Assembly: GCA_963573315.1 (NCBI GenBank) | Contig: OY752149.1 | Location: 2,232,001-2,296,000 of the forward strand | Direction of reading: 5' to 3' | DNA: 64,000 bases | Source of the DNA: Entomortierella parvispora | Taxonomy: Eukaryota > Mortierellomycota > Mortierellomycetes > Mortierellales > Mortierellaceae | Shown here: one piece after another, positions 31,156-43,953 of the stretch | Layout: each line of letters begins with the position of its first letter | Position numbering within the stretch: position 1 is the first letter of the stretch | The notes under the pieces: generated by a model | Seen by the model: the letters and a program-made list of their open reading frames with translations, nothing else | Told to the model about the DNA's origin: nothing | Databases searched by the model: none | Program-made: the position numbers and the translations under genes

Positions 31156-34100
31156 ATGGAGCAGTCGGGAACCAGCAAGCGCTTTCAGCCCTATGCGCGT
31201 CCGCGTGCCATTCCACGTCGCCAACAGGCGCCTCCCGCTGCCCAAGAGTATCCTCAGGTAATTGACCCAACATCGCGTTAGCCCTCTTTTTGTATTCAAG
31301 TCATAGTACCAGGACACGACGCGTTCTTCCCGTGGATCATGCACAATGGACCCCATACCATGAACACAGAGGAGGGAAAAATAGACATTAACAGCAAAGC
31401 AACATCTTTGCGCCTTCTCTCCCTCTCTCATGTCAGAACATCCCAAGCGTGATCGTGAGCTTCCTCAAGAGCACCCTCAATTTCCTGGGATTCACTGGCA
31501 ACGAAAAGAACTCGCTGGACAGGGAGCTCCACACGACAAACGGAGATTTTGAAATTCTCCCAGCCGCCCATAGAGATGAGCACAATGGAGGAGACAATGC
31601 CACATCTGAGGCTCACAACGACAGCTTGTACCCTAATCTTGGGTTCACTGACGACTTGCGCGAGAAGGAACCGGATCTGCGCGTCTATATCGATTCTCTT
31701 ACAGCTAAAAAGGTACGCGTAGCAAGTACAAATGGACACATGTGAGGCCACTGTTCGCAGACTATTTGGCAAGGTCAAGGATTGAATGTTGACGCCTTCT
31801 TCACTCCCCCCCAGCGACCGGCATTGGACCAACCAGAAAGAATGTCGTCTAGCCAACGCCATAAACTCATGAGAAGTCTACAGGGCAGCCAGGTGAGAAT
31901 ATCTTAAGCGAGAAGATAATGAGGTACATGGAGTTTGCACACACAATTTTCTAATGTTGCATCATTCATGTGTACAACAGTCCGAGGATAATTCCATGGA
32001 GTCTAGCCAGTTTGCAGTGGAAGAAGAGCTTAACTTGGCAACCAACAATGACGATGAAAAAACTCATTACGACGCGTCGACAGCTGGGCCCGAGGTCGCC
32101 GACGGAGGCTTAATGGAGGAGGATGATGGTAAGCAAGCTCGGTTGTTTAGAATAACCATTTCCTTTAGAAAAAGCAAGTCGCTGACATGTTCGTATTTGA
32201 AGATCTTGTGGGATTACTTTCACCAGCAGAGCTTCGACTTCTGGGTCGCATGCGACAAGTCACAGAAGCCCCGTTTGAGGTTAGTACATGGACCATCGTT
32301 GTTAATAGTTTGAGCGAGTGAAGCGGGATGCTGAATCCATCCTATTATTTATCCATTAGAAGGCCAGAAAAAACTCTTTGCGTCGTCAAGACACACGAAT
32401 CCTGGAGGAAACTCTGCGCCGCGATCACCCTACTGCCTATTCGGTCATACGTGTAAGTTATCTTGAAAAGATTCCGTAAGCCGAGGAGGATTTTTTTTGT
32501 TGGTTTTGCATAGGGAATTAACCATTGTCAACTGAACTATAGCGTGCACATCAGGAAGACGAACCCACTCCAAAACCCAACTCAAGGCCGCTAGACACTA
32601 TTTTACCGTACAACAAGGAATATCGTCGTCATCGAGTAGCGCGTGCGCCTATTCCTCCAACTAGGGAGATCATGGACACTGGAAGTGGCGGTTCTGATGC
32701 CGACGAGTCAGAGCCCCCCAAGAATGATGAAGATGACGATGAGGATCACCCCAGGTCTTTCTCGACCGTTCGCACACCTCACCGTTCAGAAGTAGCTGCT
32801 GCAGCTGCAGCAGCCATCACAACGGCAGCAGTAGCTGCAACGGCATCAGCGGTTCACCATCACAACAAGCACCAACGCACCTCCAGAGGAGGGCTTCAAA
32901 TCAAATCCCAAGTGACACCGGAACGCCATGTCCGTTCCATTCCAGGTCGCTTTTCGGCTCTTGACTCGGACGAGGAGGAAGAGGCGTTGCGACAATATGA
33001 CCAGGAAAAGGTAAACGCTAATCCTAAAAAAACGATGTGCATCAAAAGCTGCTTTGGCCCCTTACATACGAGTCTCTTGATTAATAGCATTGGCGGCAAA
33101 CGCAGCACAGCCAAAACGCAGCCCCAGTGTCATATGGTGGAGGTCATTCTGAGGCGCGAGGAATTAACGGACACCCAACCTTCCCAGGATTCAGAGTCCC
33201 ACCCCAGCTCTACCCCACACTCAACTATGGTCAGCGCACGAGACTTTATCACCCTAGGCTCGAAGAAACCCTCAAATGGACTTCATCCCCTAGCACTAGC
33301 ACCAGCACCCACGCTAAATGTGACACATGTCAAGGAAAAGCAACTCCAAGTACTTCGGGAGCAACTTTGGAATCGGAGCCTCGAGTCAATTTCGCTCTTT
33401 CGCCAGCCCTGGCCACAACACCAGCAACATCAGCGGCATTGACCTCAGTGACGGCAGGACCGACTAGCCTTGTGACGCCCGTTTTTACGCCCACAGGATC
33501 AGGGTTTGGTGTCAAAGACGACAGCACATCAAAAATCACCGAGAAGCAAGCGGAGCCAAAGACTTCCACTGCCCCTGGTTTGTTCACCTCATCGTTTGGA
33601 GGCGCATCGGCTGCTGGGAAAAGCGACGAAGCTACCTCCAAAGCGACTCCAGCTCCTGTGCCTGCCGCTGGGGCGTCGATCTGGGGCGCTGCCACTGATA
33701 ATGCCGACAAGTGGAAGTGCCCGACATGCGATGTCCGGAATAAGAATGAGCTGGACAAGTGCCCCTGCTGCGACACCGCCAAGCCAGGTGCCAAGAAGGC
33801 CACAATGCCTTCCCTCTTTGGTCCTCCTTCCACGACATCAGGAACTGGTGCCACAGCACCTTCCCTGTTTCCTCCAGTCACGCCTTCCTCCTCGGTGTCT
33901 TCCACAGCTGCTCCTGCGGCTCCTTTGTTCACCTTTGGCGACTCTTCTTTGACCTCTACTGATTCGACCAAAGCCCCCACTGCCACTCCTCTGTTTGGCG
34001 GGTTTGCTCCCCCGTCCGCAAGCACTACGGTGAAACCAGCAGCAACCCCTGCACTCTTCGGAGGAGCACTACCCACTAGCACAACAACAACTCCCATCTC

Positions 34101-36155
34101 GACAGCTGCAGCACCATCAACTTCATCAGCGAAGCCATCTCTCTGGGGTGCTGCACCAAGCGATGACAAATGGAAATGTCCAACCTGCGATGTGAGGAAT
34201 AAGCCAGAGGACACAAAGTGCCCCTGTTGCGACACTGCTAAACCGGGCGCGTCAGCTCCCTCCACTGCTGCTGCTGCACCTGCCTCATCACTATTTGGGT
34301 TCAAGCCACCAGCAGCGACCTCTACAGCCTTGCCTGCTCCACCTATGTTTGGAGGGTTTAAGCCAACTGCAGCCAACGCGTCCACTACAAGCTCATCTTC
34401 GGCCAATGCGACTACAACAGATGCTGTTCCGGCATTTGGAGGATTTAAGCCTGTTCTTTCGACAAGTACTTCGCCCGCAGCGCCTTCACTCTTTGGAGCA
34501 TCCTCGAGTGCGGCTCCAGCTGCAACGACTACGGAGAGCAGTAAGCCACCAATCTTTTCGTTCGGAACATCTGGGGATGCCAAGGAGAAGGCGCCCCCCC
34601 CCTCCTTTACTTTTGGGTCGGCTAGCACTACTGCCCCATCCTCACCAGCTACGAGTACTGCTGCATCTGCTGCAAACCCTTTTGTACCAGCTTCCTCAAC
34701 CAGCTCGCCATTCGTGTTTGGAGCTGCACCAACAGTAACATCGACCGCTGAGGTAGGATTTCTTATACTCTGAACATTCCGTTGGAGTATCGCGTCTTAA
34801 TCTCAATTATTGTTGTCTTTTAGGAACCAAAGAAAACGGCTGCGCCAGCTTTTAGTTTCGGGGCCTCCGGAGCGACCTCTTCAGCCGCTCCTCTTTTTGG
34901 AGCTGCCCCGACGACCTCTACATCGTCGCCTTTCGGATCTACGACTGCTACATCAGCCCCTTCTCTCTTTGGAGTTACTTCAACTGCTGCCCCTAGTATT
35001 TCCTTTGGATCGACAACCTCGACATTCGGCTCTACTGCACCAACTACCGCTGCCCCCATGTTTGGAGCTGGCACGGCGACTACAACGCCTTTTGGGGCTT
35101 CGACTGGGTCGGCGTTGGCTCCACCCTTTGGTTCGACCTCTGCAGCTCCATCCTTTGGTTCAACCTCTACAGCCCCATCGACAACTTCCATGTTTGGATC
35201 ATCCACGAGCGCTCCCATGACTACGTCTTCTTTTGGGGCATCTATCACACACCCGACAGCAACGCCAATGTTTGGATCTACATCGACTTCTTCGAGTGCT
35301 AGCTTTACATTTGGGGGTACTGGAGCAGGTTCAAGTGCGAGTTTTGGAGGATTTGGATCTTCCTCCGCACCTGCTACTAATGGTACCAATTCAATGATGT
35401 CACCCCCCATGTCGCACGCGACTCCTGTTTTGGGTGGAAGCACCCCAAGCTTCTCGTTTGGATCTGGCCCTGTCACTTTTGGAGCGTCTTCCACTGCCCC
35501 AACTTTTGGGGCATCTGCTGCACCCACGTTCGGAGCGTCTGCCGCACCTGCATTTGGAGCGTCGGCCACTCCCGCATTCGGAGCGTCTGCAACCCCCGCA
35601 TTCGGAGCATCTGCAACCCCAGCATTTGGATCCTCCGCTACACCTGTATTTGGATCGTCAGCCGCACCTGCATTCGGAGCGTCTACCAACTCTGGATTTG
35701 GTAGTAATAATTCTCAGACGGGTTCTTTCGGTCAGACAGGGTTCGGAAATAGTCAAGGATCGACGAACACTGGAGGATTTGGACAGAGCGGCAGTGGTCC
35801 AGGGTTCGGAGGGTTCGGAAGCGGTACGTCAGCTACACCTTCAACTTCCTTTGGTGCACAAGGAAGCAATAATGGATCATTTGTGACACTTGCACATAAT
35901 ACAGGATCGGGCTTTGGGGCACCTGGTGGATCCTCTGGTTTCGGGGGACAAATGACGGGTGCTCAGCAGGGCAGTTTTGGCTTTGGAGGAGGAGCCACTG
36001 CTCCAGGAGGTCCCCAATATCAGCCGCAACAAAGCACCATGGGCGCTGGAAGTGCTCCCGGTGGGGGGTTTGCATTCAACATTGGAGCTGCTCCAGCAGA
36101 ATCATCGACTCAGACCCGTAAGATCGCCAAGATGAGGACCAAGAAGAGAGGTTAA
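31156..36155 (+). CDS. FG-repeat nucleoporin with two RanBP2-type zinc fingers (Nup153/Nup1-like)
   Basis: It is predicted to line the nuclear basket and bind karyopherins through FG repeats. Nine exons (31156-31257, 31437-31712, 31815-31892, 31981-32128, 32203-32279, 32360-32452, 32543-33010, 33088-34752, 34824-36155) sum to exactly 1413 codons. The N-terminus (FQPYARPRAIPR, then NIPSVIVSFLKSTLNFLGF, an amphipathic membrane-binding type helix) resembles Nup1/Nup60/Nup153 starts. Two nearly identical C4 zinc fingers (DKWKCPTCDVRNK ... KCPCCDTAKPGA) lie at about 33710-33790 and 34165-34250. Dozens of FG, FGxS and SLFG motifs follow. The protein ends in a basic RKIAKMRTKKRG tail. AATAAA lies at 36343-36348. 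Long antisense open frames here are composition artefacts. Confidence 0.9.
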
Positions 36156-36280
36156 GCAAGAGGCTACAGTCGAACAGACAGCCCACAATAACAAACAGAT
36201 AGACCGCACCCCTTTTATCATTATTACATTCTCTTTCTCCTTCCCCAACTATTTCATTCACTCGCTCTCTTCTCACCCTC

Positions 36281-36320
36281 TCCCACCCTCTCCCACCCTC
36301 TCCCACCCTCTCCCACCCTC
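36281..36320. repeat. 10-bp tandem repeat, four copies, in the nucleoporin 3' UTR
   Basis: Four TCCCACCCTC units lie between the nucleoporin stop codon and its AATAAA at 36343. Confidence 0.9.
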
Positions 36321-36968
36321 GCCCTTGTAAAAAAGCATTCTCAATAAAAACCTTTCCCTTTTCTTTCTTTCCTTCTTGCTCAACCCATGACAAGCTGACT
36401 ATAATAGCCCAGCAGCCCAATGCAAGAGCCCGATCCGGAAACACAATGCAACGTGTGTGAGAGGTCGATAAATTTTTTCATCGGACAAATCGCGTGCGGC
36501 GGTCTTGGACGGCGGTCACGGGTGCGGGACGCGGTCTTTTGTGGCTGACAGGCTGACACAGGGCCTCGGTCGAACCTAGTCCTCTCGACCAGCCCGGTTC
36601 CCGTGGGAGGCAGGCTATCCGGCGGATGCGGAGGGAGGGGCCTTGCGAGCGTCGATCGGCTCCCTCCTCACTCCTCCCTCTTTTCCCTTTACCCCACTCT
36701 TAACTCGCAGAAAACCATACCATTCCATTACCCATCCTCCAACTCTCAGCACGTTTTGTAAGATATCTCTGAAAAGAAAAGAAAAAAAGACAACTCGTGT
36801 TGAGTCTTGAACTGCCCTCCTTTGCTGAACTGCCGTTGTCCATATCCTGTTTCTCGTCTCTCTCTCTCTCTTCTTACGCCTTGCCCCTTCCCAAACAGAA
36901 AAAAATCCCCCCACCCCATCACCCCAGAAGGATTCTTGACACAGTTTCTGACAAAGCAATTTGATACC

Positions 36969-37268
36969 ATGAGTGATCAAGTTGCCATCTCACCCTTCTC
37001 GCCCTTGACCGCTTCACCTCATGTTGTTCAAGGGTTTGGTTTCGCGGGCGGGCCAGCTGGATCAGTTGCGCCGGACAGAATTGGTCCCATGGACATGTAC
37101 ACACCCCCACCTGGAACTGGCCCAGTGGCCATGACCATTAACGATACCACCACTGGGCCATCTCGCCTTCAAACACAGCAGCTACTACAACCTCTACAGC
37201 AGCAGCAGCAATTCAACGCAGAATCTAACTCAAGCTTGACGTTCCAATTGCAACAACAGCAGCAACAG

Positions 37269-37309
<41 letters not shown>

Positions 37310-38972
37310 TGATCAGGCTTCTCCATTCTTGCCATCCTCGACCCCCCTTCAGCCGATGCTATCCAGCCAATCTGCAAAATCGGTCCAATCCGACCAGTCT
37401 TTTCCATCTGCCACTTCAACTCTGACAGCACAGAGTGCCAATGCAGCCATGGCGGGAAACAGTTCAGCAGCAAGAGATCAGGTGGGTCCCCAAAAGCATG
37501 GACATCATTTGGCCCCTCCGACAGTAGAGAAGAGTAAATCTCGACGATGGTCCTTGACAGGTCGTTTCTTTGAGAAACGAAAGTCGGTGACGGAACCGTT
37601 CCATATACCAAACTCTCATCCCCAACAGTATGCGGCCTCCTATGGAGTCTACGGTCAAAGCAACATTGTCTATGGAAATAGTGGTGGCGGACCGGCCCCA
37701 GGCCAGTTTGGCAGTAGCTACATCGGGCCAACGGGAGGAAGTATCCCGGAAGAAAACTTGGGCAACATCAACACTAGTGCCGCAGGAAAGCAAATTTCGC
37801 CTCCAGGAAGTAACGGCGGTAGCCGTCGATCCAGTCTTGCTGATATTCCGAAAGCTTTCCTGTCATCCTTGCGCCGAGGATCAGCCACGCCCTCGGACAG
37901 CAGTAACAGCGGGTCCGGTACCTTGGGGCCGTCTTCATTGGCTAGCGCCATGTCTCCAGGCGGGGGGGATGACGATGATGATGACGAAGCTGCCCCAGGA
38001 GACGACGAAGCGTTGACCTCTGGCCAGCCTCATGTGACCATGGCTGTTCCAAAGAAACCGCCCCAGGACGCTTGGACTCTTTCCCGTCTTCCTCCACCCA
38101 AGAGTATTCTCAAGAAGCATGGCTCGGCTGATTCTACGGTCGCCACTCCAAGTGGCTCTGTCACCTCTGCGGCCCTTGCTGGCGCTGGACCCGGCGGTGT
38201 GAATAGCACCACTGGTCCTGGTGATGGTGCCGGACCAACTACAGCCGCTTTGGGGCCAGACATTGTCCACCCTATGGCGACCGCAGACATGGATGTGACC
38301 GACATCAATCTTTTGACCCCCACAGACCACCGAGCTCGACTCGTGACCCACTCTCCCATGCCAAACCATCCTCAGCAACATGTTATGGGCCAGCAGGACC
38401 AATTGGGTGTCCCCTCTTCCGGGGCAAGCAAGCTCTCGGAGCGATACTACACCTCTGTCCAGGGAGCTGCCATCCCACCTGACTTCACGCCCGGCGTTCA
38501 GCCAAACTCTTACCAGCGAGGAGGGGAGCGTCTCGCAGGTGCGGTAGGCCCGCTCACGCAATCACCCATGGCATCAACGGCAGCGGCATCCAAGGACGTA
38601 ATATCCCAGGATGAAATGTTGACGAAGCAAATGTTGACGCAGCAAATGTTGACGCAGCAGATCTTTGGGATCAGTGCCCGGGCACAAGAGCTCTCCAACC
38701 AGTACTATTCCGGCAATGGTCCTATGGGCGGACAAATGCAACAGCAAAACTCTGGAGGAGTTCAGAAACGGCGATCGATCAACTTTTTGGAGACGATCGA
38801 GATCATCCCTGCGCACCGCAAATCAGATTACAACCGACAGAGCGACAAGCACGCGACGTTCAAGGTGTTGACCCCGGATCTGAAGAGTGAGATCCGAGAC
38901 GAGTTGAACACGTACAAGATGAGGGAGATGGCTGTTCATGTGGAGAGTATGGGCAACACTGCATTCCACTGA
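36969..38972 (+). CDS. Polyglutamine/Ser-rich regulatory protein with conserved fungal C-terminal block
   Basis: It is an intron-less 667-residue protein. The N-terminal third is Gln-rich, with about 19 consecutive Gln from CAA/CAG codons at 37251-37307. Basic-Ser modules (KSKSRRWSLTGRFFEKRKSV and GGSRRSSLADIPKAFLSSLR) look like kinase sites. KSILKKH (about 38100) resembles short PP1-docking-like motifs. The C-terminal 60 residues (RRSINFLETIEIIPAHRKSD, then LTPDLKSEIRDELNTYKMRE and MAVHVESM) form a block I recognise from uncharacterised fungal proteins with an IKEELN-(T/S)-(F/Y)KM core. A short MLTKQ/MLTQQ tandem repeat lies at 38610-38660. The start at MSDQVAIS follows a long pyrimidine leader. 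AATAAA lies at 39019-39024. Molecular function is unknown. Confidence 0.75.
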
Positions 38973-40101
38973 AAGAAAAAGAGTGTCCATTGTATATAGA
39001 CAAATATGTATCGTATCGAATAAAACATAGAAGAAAACGTGTGCTATGTAATATCGTTTGCAAAACTGATCGGGTAGAGAATCTGCAAATGACCTCCACA
39101 AGAGTACCATTGTGCTCCCTTTCAGTGTGGAGGGTTAGGCATGGACAGAAAGGAAGCGCTGCACAAGGACGAGACATGATTTTCACCCTATTATTTACAG
39201 TTTCCCCAGCAGGGGTCTAGTGGAGAGCAAAAGGATGGACGTCCTCTTTGCGCTTGTTCTCCTTCACTCGTCTGGCGGTTTACAAAGCAATCGAGTCAAC
39301 CCCGCGCAGCCCACGTTTCTTTCGATACACTTGCACCTTCATTACTTGTCGCCCGTTGTTCCTACTGTGCTCTGCCCATGCTGCTGGGTTAAAAATATAC
39401 ACAGAAGAGTCATAAACCAGCGGCGCTGAGTTCAGAAGTCGGACTCTTTGGAGGTCGCAGATTTTTTTTCCCTCTTTTCTCCAGCAAGTTGCTCTCGGAG
39501 CTTAAGAGGAACTGCTCTCTTAAGAGGAACCGCTCGACGACACTGGTCGACTTAGAAAAAAAAATTGAAAAAACGGCGAGTTGCAGATGGGATCTAATCC
39601 CCGACGATAGACAGGGGGATCTGCCTCACACCCATGCAGTCTAGACTGGAGTGCAGCACTGTGTAGATATTGGATTGACCTAGTGCTGAGCACACGGCAG
39701 ACGACCCGATCCCCACCCTGTGGGTGCCGGTATTCTGGTATTCACATCCGACAGTGGGGGTAGGCACCTTTCCGCCGTTTTGTCTTTGGCTTTGTTGTGC
39801 GAGTACAGCAGAGAGACGTTTGCTGTTCTGTCCTTTTCCTCCTTTTCTTCTTCTTCTTCTTCTTCTTCCTTTCCTTTGTCCTTCTCACTTTGTCCATCCC
39901 TCCTTTCCCTCTCATCTTGTCCATCCCTGGTGTGCCCACGAACGACAGAAAACATACCCCGCCTTCTTCCCTTTCATTCTGTCAACTCTATTTAACGTAC
40001 CACAAGCGGACACGGACCATCCACACCATAGCACATCATAATTGCACCTGCTGCTTCCTCCTCGCGCTCCCTTTTATTCATATATACACAACAACACCAC
40101 A
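38973..40101. other. Intergenic region upstream of the amino acid transporter
   Basis: I see no gene. The stretch holds the 3' UTR of the polyglutamine gene, an imperfect CTTAAGAGGAAC direct repeat (39498-39533), a (CTT)n tract at 39847-39868 and a long pyrimidine-rich leader (39830-40090) for the transporter. Confidence 0.5.
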
Positions 40102-41686
40102 ATGAGTTTCTCTCACGAGCGTAAAGGCTCGGATGGCTCCATCTCTGAGAAGGGCTCAGTCCTTTCTTCCATCTCAAGCGACAAGGTCCCTGCCCAGCAC
40201 GACCTCCTCGCCGAGCGTCCTGGACAGGGTAGCAATCTGTCTGGCGTCATGAACATTGTCTGTGTTGTGGCTGGAACCGGTACTCTTGGTCTGCCTTATT
40301 GCTTGGCTCAAGGTAAGAGGAAAGAAAAGGCAGCAGCCAGAGGAAACAACAAAGAAGAAAAAGAAAAAAGAAAAAAGAAATCGAACAAAAAAAAAAAAAA
40401 ATCAGAAACCTCTCATCTCAGGTCCGATTCATTCCCCCTGACGATCCGATCCGTTATTGTCGCACTTTCTCATCCAATAGGTGGATGGATCGGAGCCGGC
40501 ATCTTGATCTTGTCGATGCTCATGTCGTACTACACTGGTGTCTTGATCATCAAGTGCCTGTACTACAATGGCGAAACTCGTCTGGCCTCTTACCAAGAGA
40601 TTGGCACCCATGCCTTTGGACGGTTTGGCAACATTGCGGTCTGGTTCTTCCACACGTCGATCGTCCTGGGAGCGCCAGTCATGTACTTTATTCTTTCAGG
40701 AACAGAGATCAGGGGCTTGACAGAGCAACACGTTCAACTCACGGACAAGGCCTGGATCTGGATCTGTTGTTCAGTCGTTTCGATTCCCTTTGTGCTCATG
40801 AAGACCTTGAAGGAGGTCTCGTTGCTTTCCATCTTTGGTGTCTTGTCGACCGCCGTCTTGGTGATTGTGACCTTGGTCGAGTCTAGCTTGGATTACAAGA
40901 ACCAGAAGGGCACTTTTGAGTACAGTAACGTGATCTGGAGAAACTTGCCAACAGCGATTGCCACCATGTCTGTTTGTTTCGGAGGCAATGTCGTGTACAT
41001 GCACGTTGAGGAGGCGATGCGATTCCCAAGATCTTGGAACAAAGTCTTGTGGTGGGCCATGGTCATTTGCGTCGTTATGTATGCAATGGTCGCCATCCCC
41101 GGTTATTTGACCTATGGTCCCAATGCTGCTTCCCCAATCTTGACCAGCTTGCCCGCAGGTGTGTCGAACAAGATTGCGACCATCATGATTGTAGCCCACG
41201 TCCTGTTGGCTGCGCCTTTGCTCATGACCTCGTTCTCGCTCGAGGTCGAGAGACTTTTGGATATCTCGGTGGAGAAGAGGGGCGTGGCCAAGGAGAGAAT
41301 CTACAGAACCATTGTTCGCTTGATCGTCATGGGAGTTGTCGGTGGAATCGCCTGCCTGGTAAGTGCCTCATGTGTTTCTTCTTCAAGAATGCTTTTCTCC
41401 CTTATTCTTCCGGTTCTTGTGCTTACACTCTCTTTATTGTAAATGTCACGACTAGGTTCCTTACTTTGATTCGTTCTTGTCCTTGCTCGGAGCCCTGGGC
41501 AACTGCATGTTGATCTACGTCTTGCCCATCGCATTCTATTGGAGACTTATCGGATGGAGGCAAATGAAGTGGTACGAGTTGCTGTGGTGTGCCTTGATCC
41601 TGGTCATTGGCTTGCTGAGCTGTGTCATCGGTTCCATCGACGCCATCGAGGCCCTGCACAGGGACTTCACCGTGGGACGATCTTAA
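40102..41686 (+). CDS. AAAP/SLC36-type amino acid transporter (AVT-like)
   Basis: It is predicted to move neutral amino acids across the vacuolar or plasma membrane, coupled to protons. Three exons (40102-40312, 40481-41358, 41456-41686) sum to 440 codons with about 11 hydrophobic segments. The hydrophilic Ser-rich N-terminus (residues 1-45) is followed by GSNLSGVMNIVCVVAGTGTL and GLPYCLAQGG, the TM1 signature of the family. Later segments include IGAGILILSMLMSYYTGVLI, CFGGNVVYMHVEEAMRFPRS and VVMYAMVAIPGYLTYG. The C-terminus (SIDAIEALHRDF) is cytosolic-type. Vacuolar AVT proteins share this layout, but the location cannot be fixed from sequence. Confidence 0.92.
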
Positions 41687-43953
41687 GCATCTCCACCGCA
41701 ATCGCCACCTTTTGTCCATTCGATTATTCTCATCCATTACAAACACACACGCACACATATACATCCACAAAGCATCAGCATAATAATAATCTCTACAGTA
41801 TGCACAACTTTGCAAAGCGAGAAATGGTTGGGACTGAGGATGGCTATTCATCCTAGGACATTATCATAGGTTAGGGAACATGTTTTCCAGGGGACATCTC
41901 GGGCGATGATGGTGGTTGTGCACAGACCAACTGCCTTACGTTTTTGGCTCTCGTTGCCACGAGGTAATCTGCTCAGGGACCTTTACCCCTCCTTTGTTGA
42001 TCTCTTCCCCTTCACATGCGCGGAGAATTTGCGGGAAGAGGGAGGATGGTGGACTATAAAAGAAAAGCAGGGTCTTCTCCCCAACGCTCTCGAGCCGATC
42101 TTTTGCCTGCCCCCCGTCCTCCTACCGCCCCAGCAAGTATAGTTCTAGTTGCGACGCGTCTGAGGGAGGGGCTGTGTGGCCGTGGAAAAATCACGAACCA
42201 TGGATTTTCATGTGAAGGGCAAAGAGCGTGGGGAGCCGTGGAGCGTTTCCTCCGAATCCTGTTTTTGTTTGTTGGGAAACAAAAAAATCGGGAGAGCGTC
42301 AAAGTGGCTCTGAAGGAGAAAAGAAGGGTCTTTGAGAGCATGGTGATCAGAGGAATGTTGTGAAGTGACGGTCACTGGGTAAGGTCATCCACTGGTCCTT
42401 GACGGTACAAGAACAATTGCAACTCTCCCTCTCTCCTTCTCTTCTACCTCTCTTCCTTCCTCCTCCCTCCAGAAGGAGATATCTACACTCAGTTGCCAAC
42501 TTGCAGACGGTCATTCCCCTGTGTGATGCAGCAATTGGCAGCACAGCTGTTTTTGAACAGCTTTCAAGCCGTGCATTGATAGAAATGGTGAGCAGGCAGC
42601 AGCCAGGCGCCCCTAAATCTGCAGCTAACAAAATTGAAACGAGGGACGCACCTATTTGGAGTTGTTTGTTTATTTGTTTATTTGCAGGCGATAATGGTTG
42701 CACCATCCATCACTCTAAAGCGACAGTTGTCCAAAGCGTTGCTGTTCACAGGGCCATCGGCACTTATCCTCACCTCAGTCAACAAAACGTGATGGTGAAG
42801 TTGACACCCCTCCTTCCTTCCTGCCTGTCTGCCTTCTGCCCCAAGAGACCTCATCCGTTTTCTGGGGAAGAAGGGAGACATTTGGGGTTTTCCGCAAGTG
42901 AACATGTCAAGGTGCCCCCCCCCCCCCCCCCACCCAAAGGCTCCTTTCCTGCATCCTTTCCACATCTTCCCAAGCGATGTATGGATCATGTCCCGATAGT
43001 ACCACATGCACAGTTGAGTCCCGCCAATTGACGGTGATACGAGCAAACAGCTTTTGCGAAGAGACGCCCTGCTTGCTTTTACACTTTTTTTCAATGGGGG
43101 CGCTCTCTGATTTGAATGAGCAAGAATACAGGATTGTGGAGAAAGGTCCAAGGAAGTGAGCGGGATGTGGCAAAGGTTGCTTGCGCCCCAATGTCTCGTC
43201 TCTTTCTGATGCAGTGTCACAGTCGCCACGCACACAGAAACAGAAAAGAGACGACAATTCTACCTTAGACTGACTCTCGCCGATCACTTGATCTGTCAGT
43301 GGCAGCAAGAGCAACGTGGCCTTGGGTGAAAGATGTGGAGAAGTTGGTGTCCGGCTTTACGCGTCATGCAAGTTGCGGAGTTGGCACGTTATGGTGGGCC
43401 TGGATGGCTAGCCTATCCTATCATAGAGAGAAGACACAAGCGAGGAAGATGAAGAGGGGACACGCGGTTGAGGACAAATGTGAAGGCAGATCGAATTGAT
43501 ATCCTCCTCCCCCAACAGTCAAAGAGACGGACAAAGACAGATGGCCAGAAAAGCGCACATCAACAATGGACCTCCAAAAAAGCAGCAAGAGCAAGAGCAA
43601 AAACAAAACAACCAAACATCCTCCTCTTCACCCTCCCCATTTTCTTCGGCCAAACGACATCGCCAGTGCAGGTGTAACGCCCTCATCAGTTTCGTACTCT
43701 TTCCCCTTTCTCCCCTTCTTTCCTTCTTGCTCTCCATTCACTCTTCTTTTTTCTCTCTCCTGTATATAAAAACATCCACCCCATCCCTCATCAAAGTTGA
43801 TTTCCCCGGCGCAATCCCTACTCTCCTCCTCTGTTTCTTCACTGCCTCAGATCCTACTTTCTTCCTACTCTCCACTCTTCTTTCAGCACCACCACCACTC
43901 GTACGCACTTCAAACTCTCCATCCACAGAACCTTTAAACGGTCCTTGAACATC
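41687..43953. other. Long intergenic region with a poly-C tract
   Basis: In about 2.3 kb I find no convincing gene; short open frames lack motifs and consistent splicing. Features seen are a 17-bp C run (42915-42931), CT-rich blocks (42420-42470), and the pyrimidine-rich leader of the P450 gene (43690-43930, including a TATATAAAA at about 43763). Confidence 0.5.

Noticed and set aside
33330-35689. Long antisense open frames opposite the nucleoporin
   Set aside because: They are produced by GC-rich, stop-poor FG-repeat codons. They consist of Pro/Ala/Gly/Val low complexity and share no motif.
42400-43240. Open frames on both strands between the transporter and the P450
   Set aside because: There is no conserved motif, no consistent splicing, and they cross a poly-C tract.
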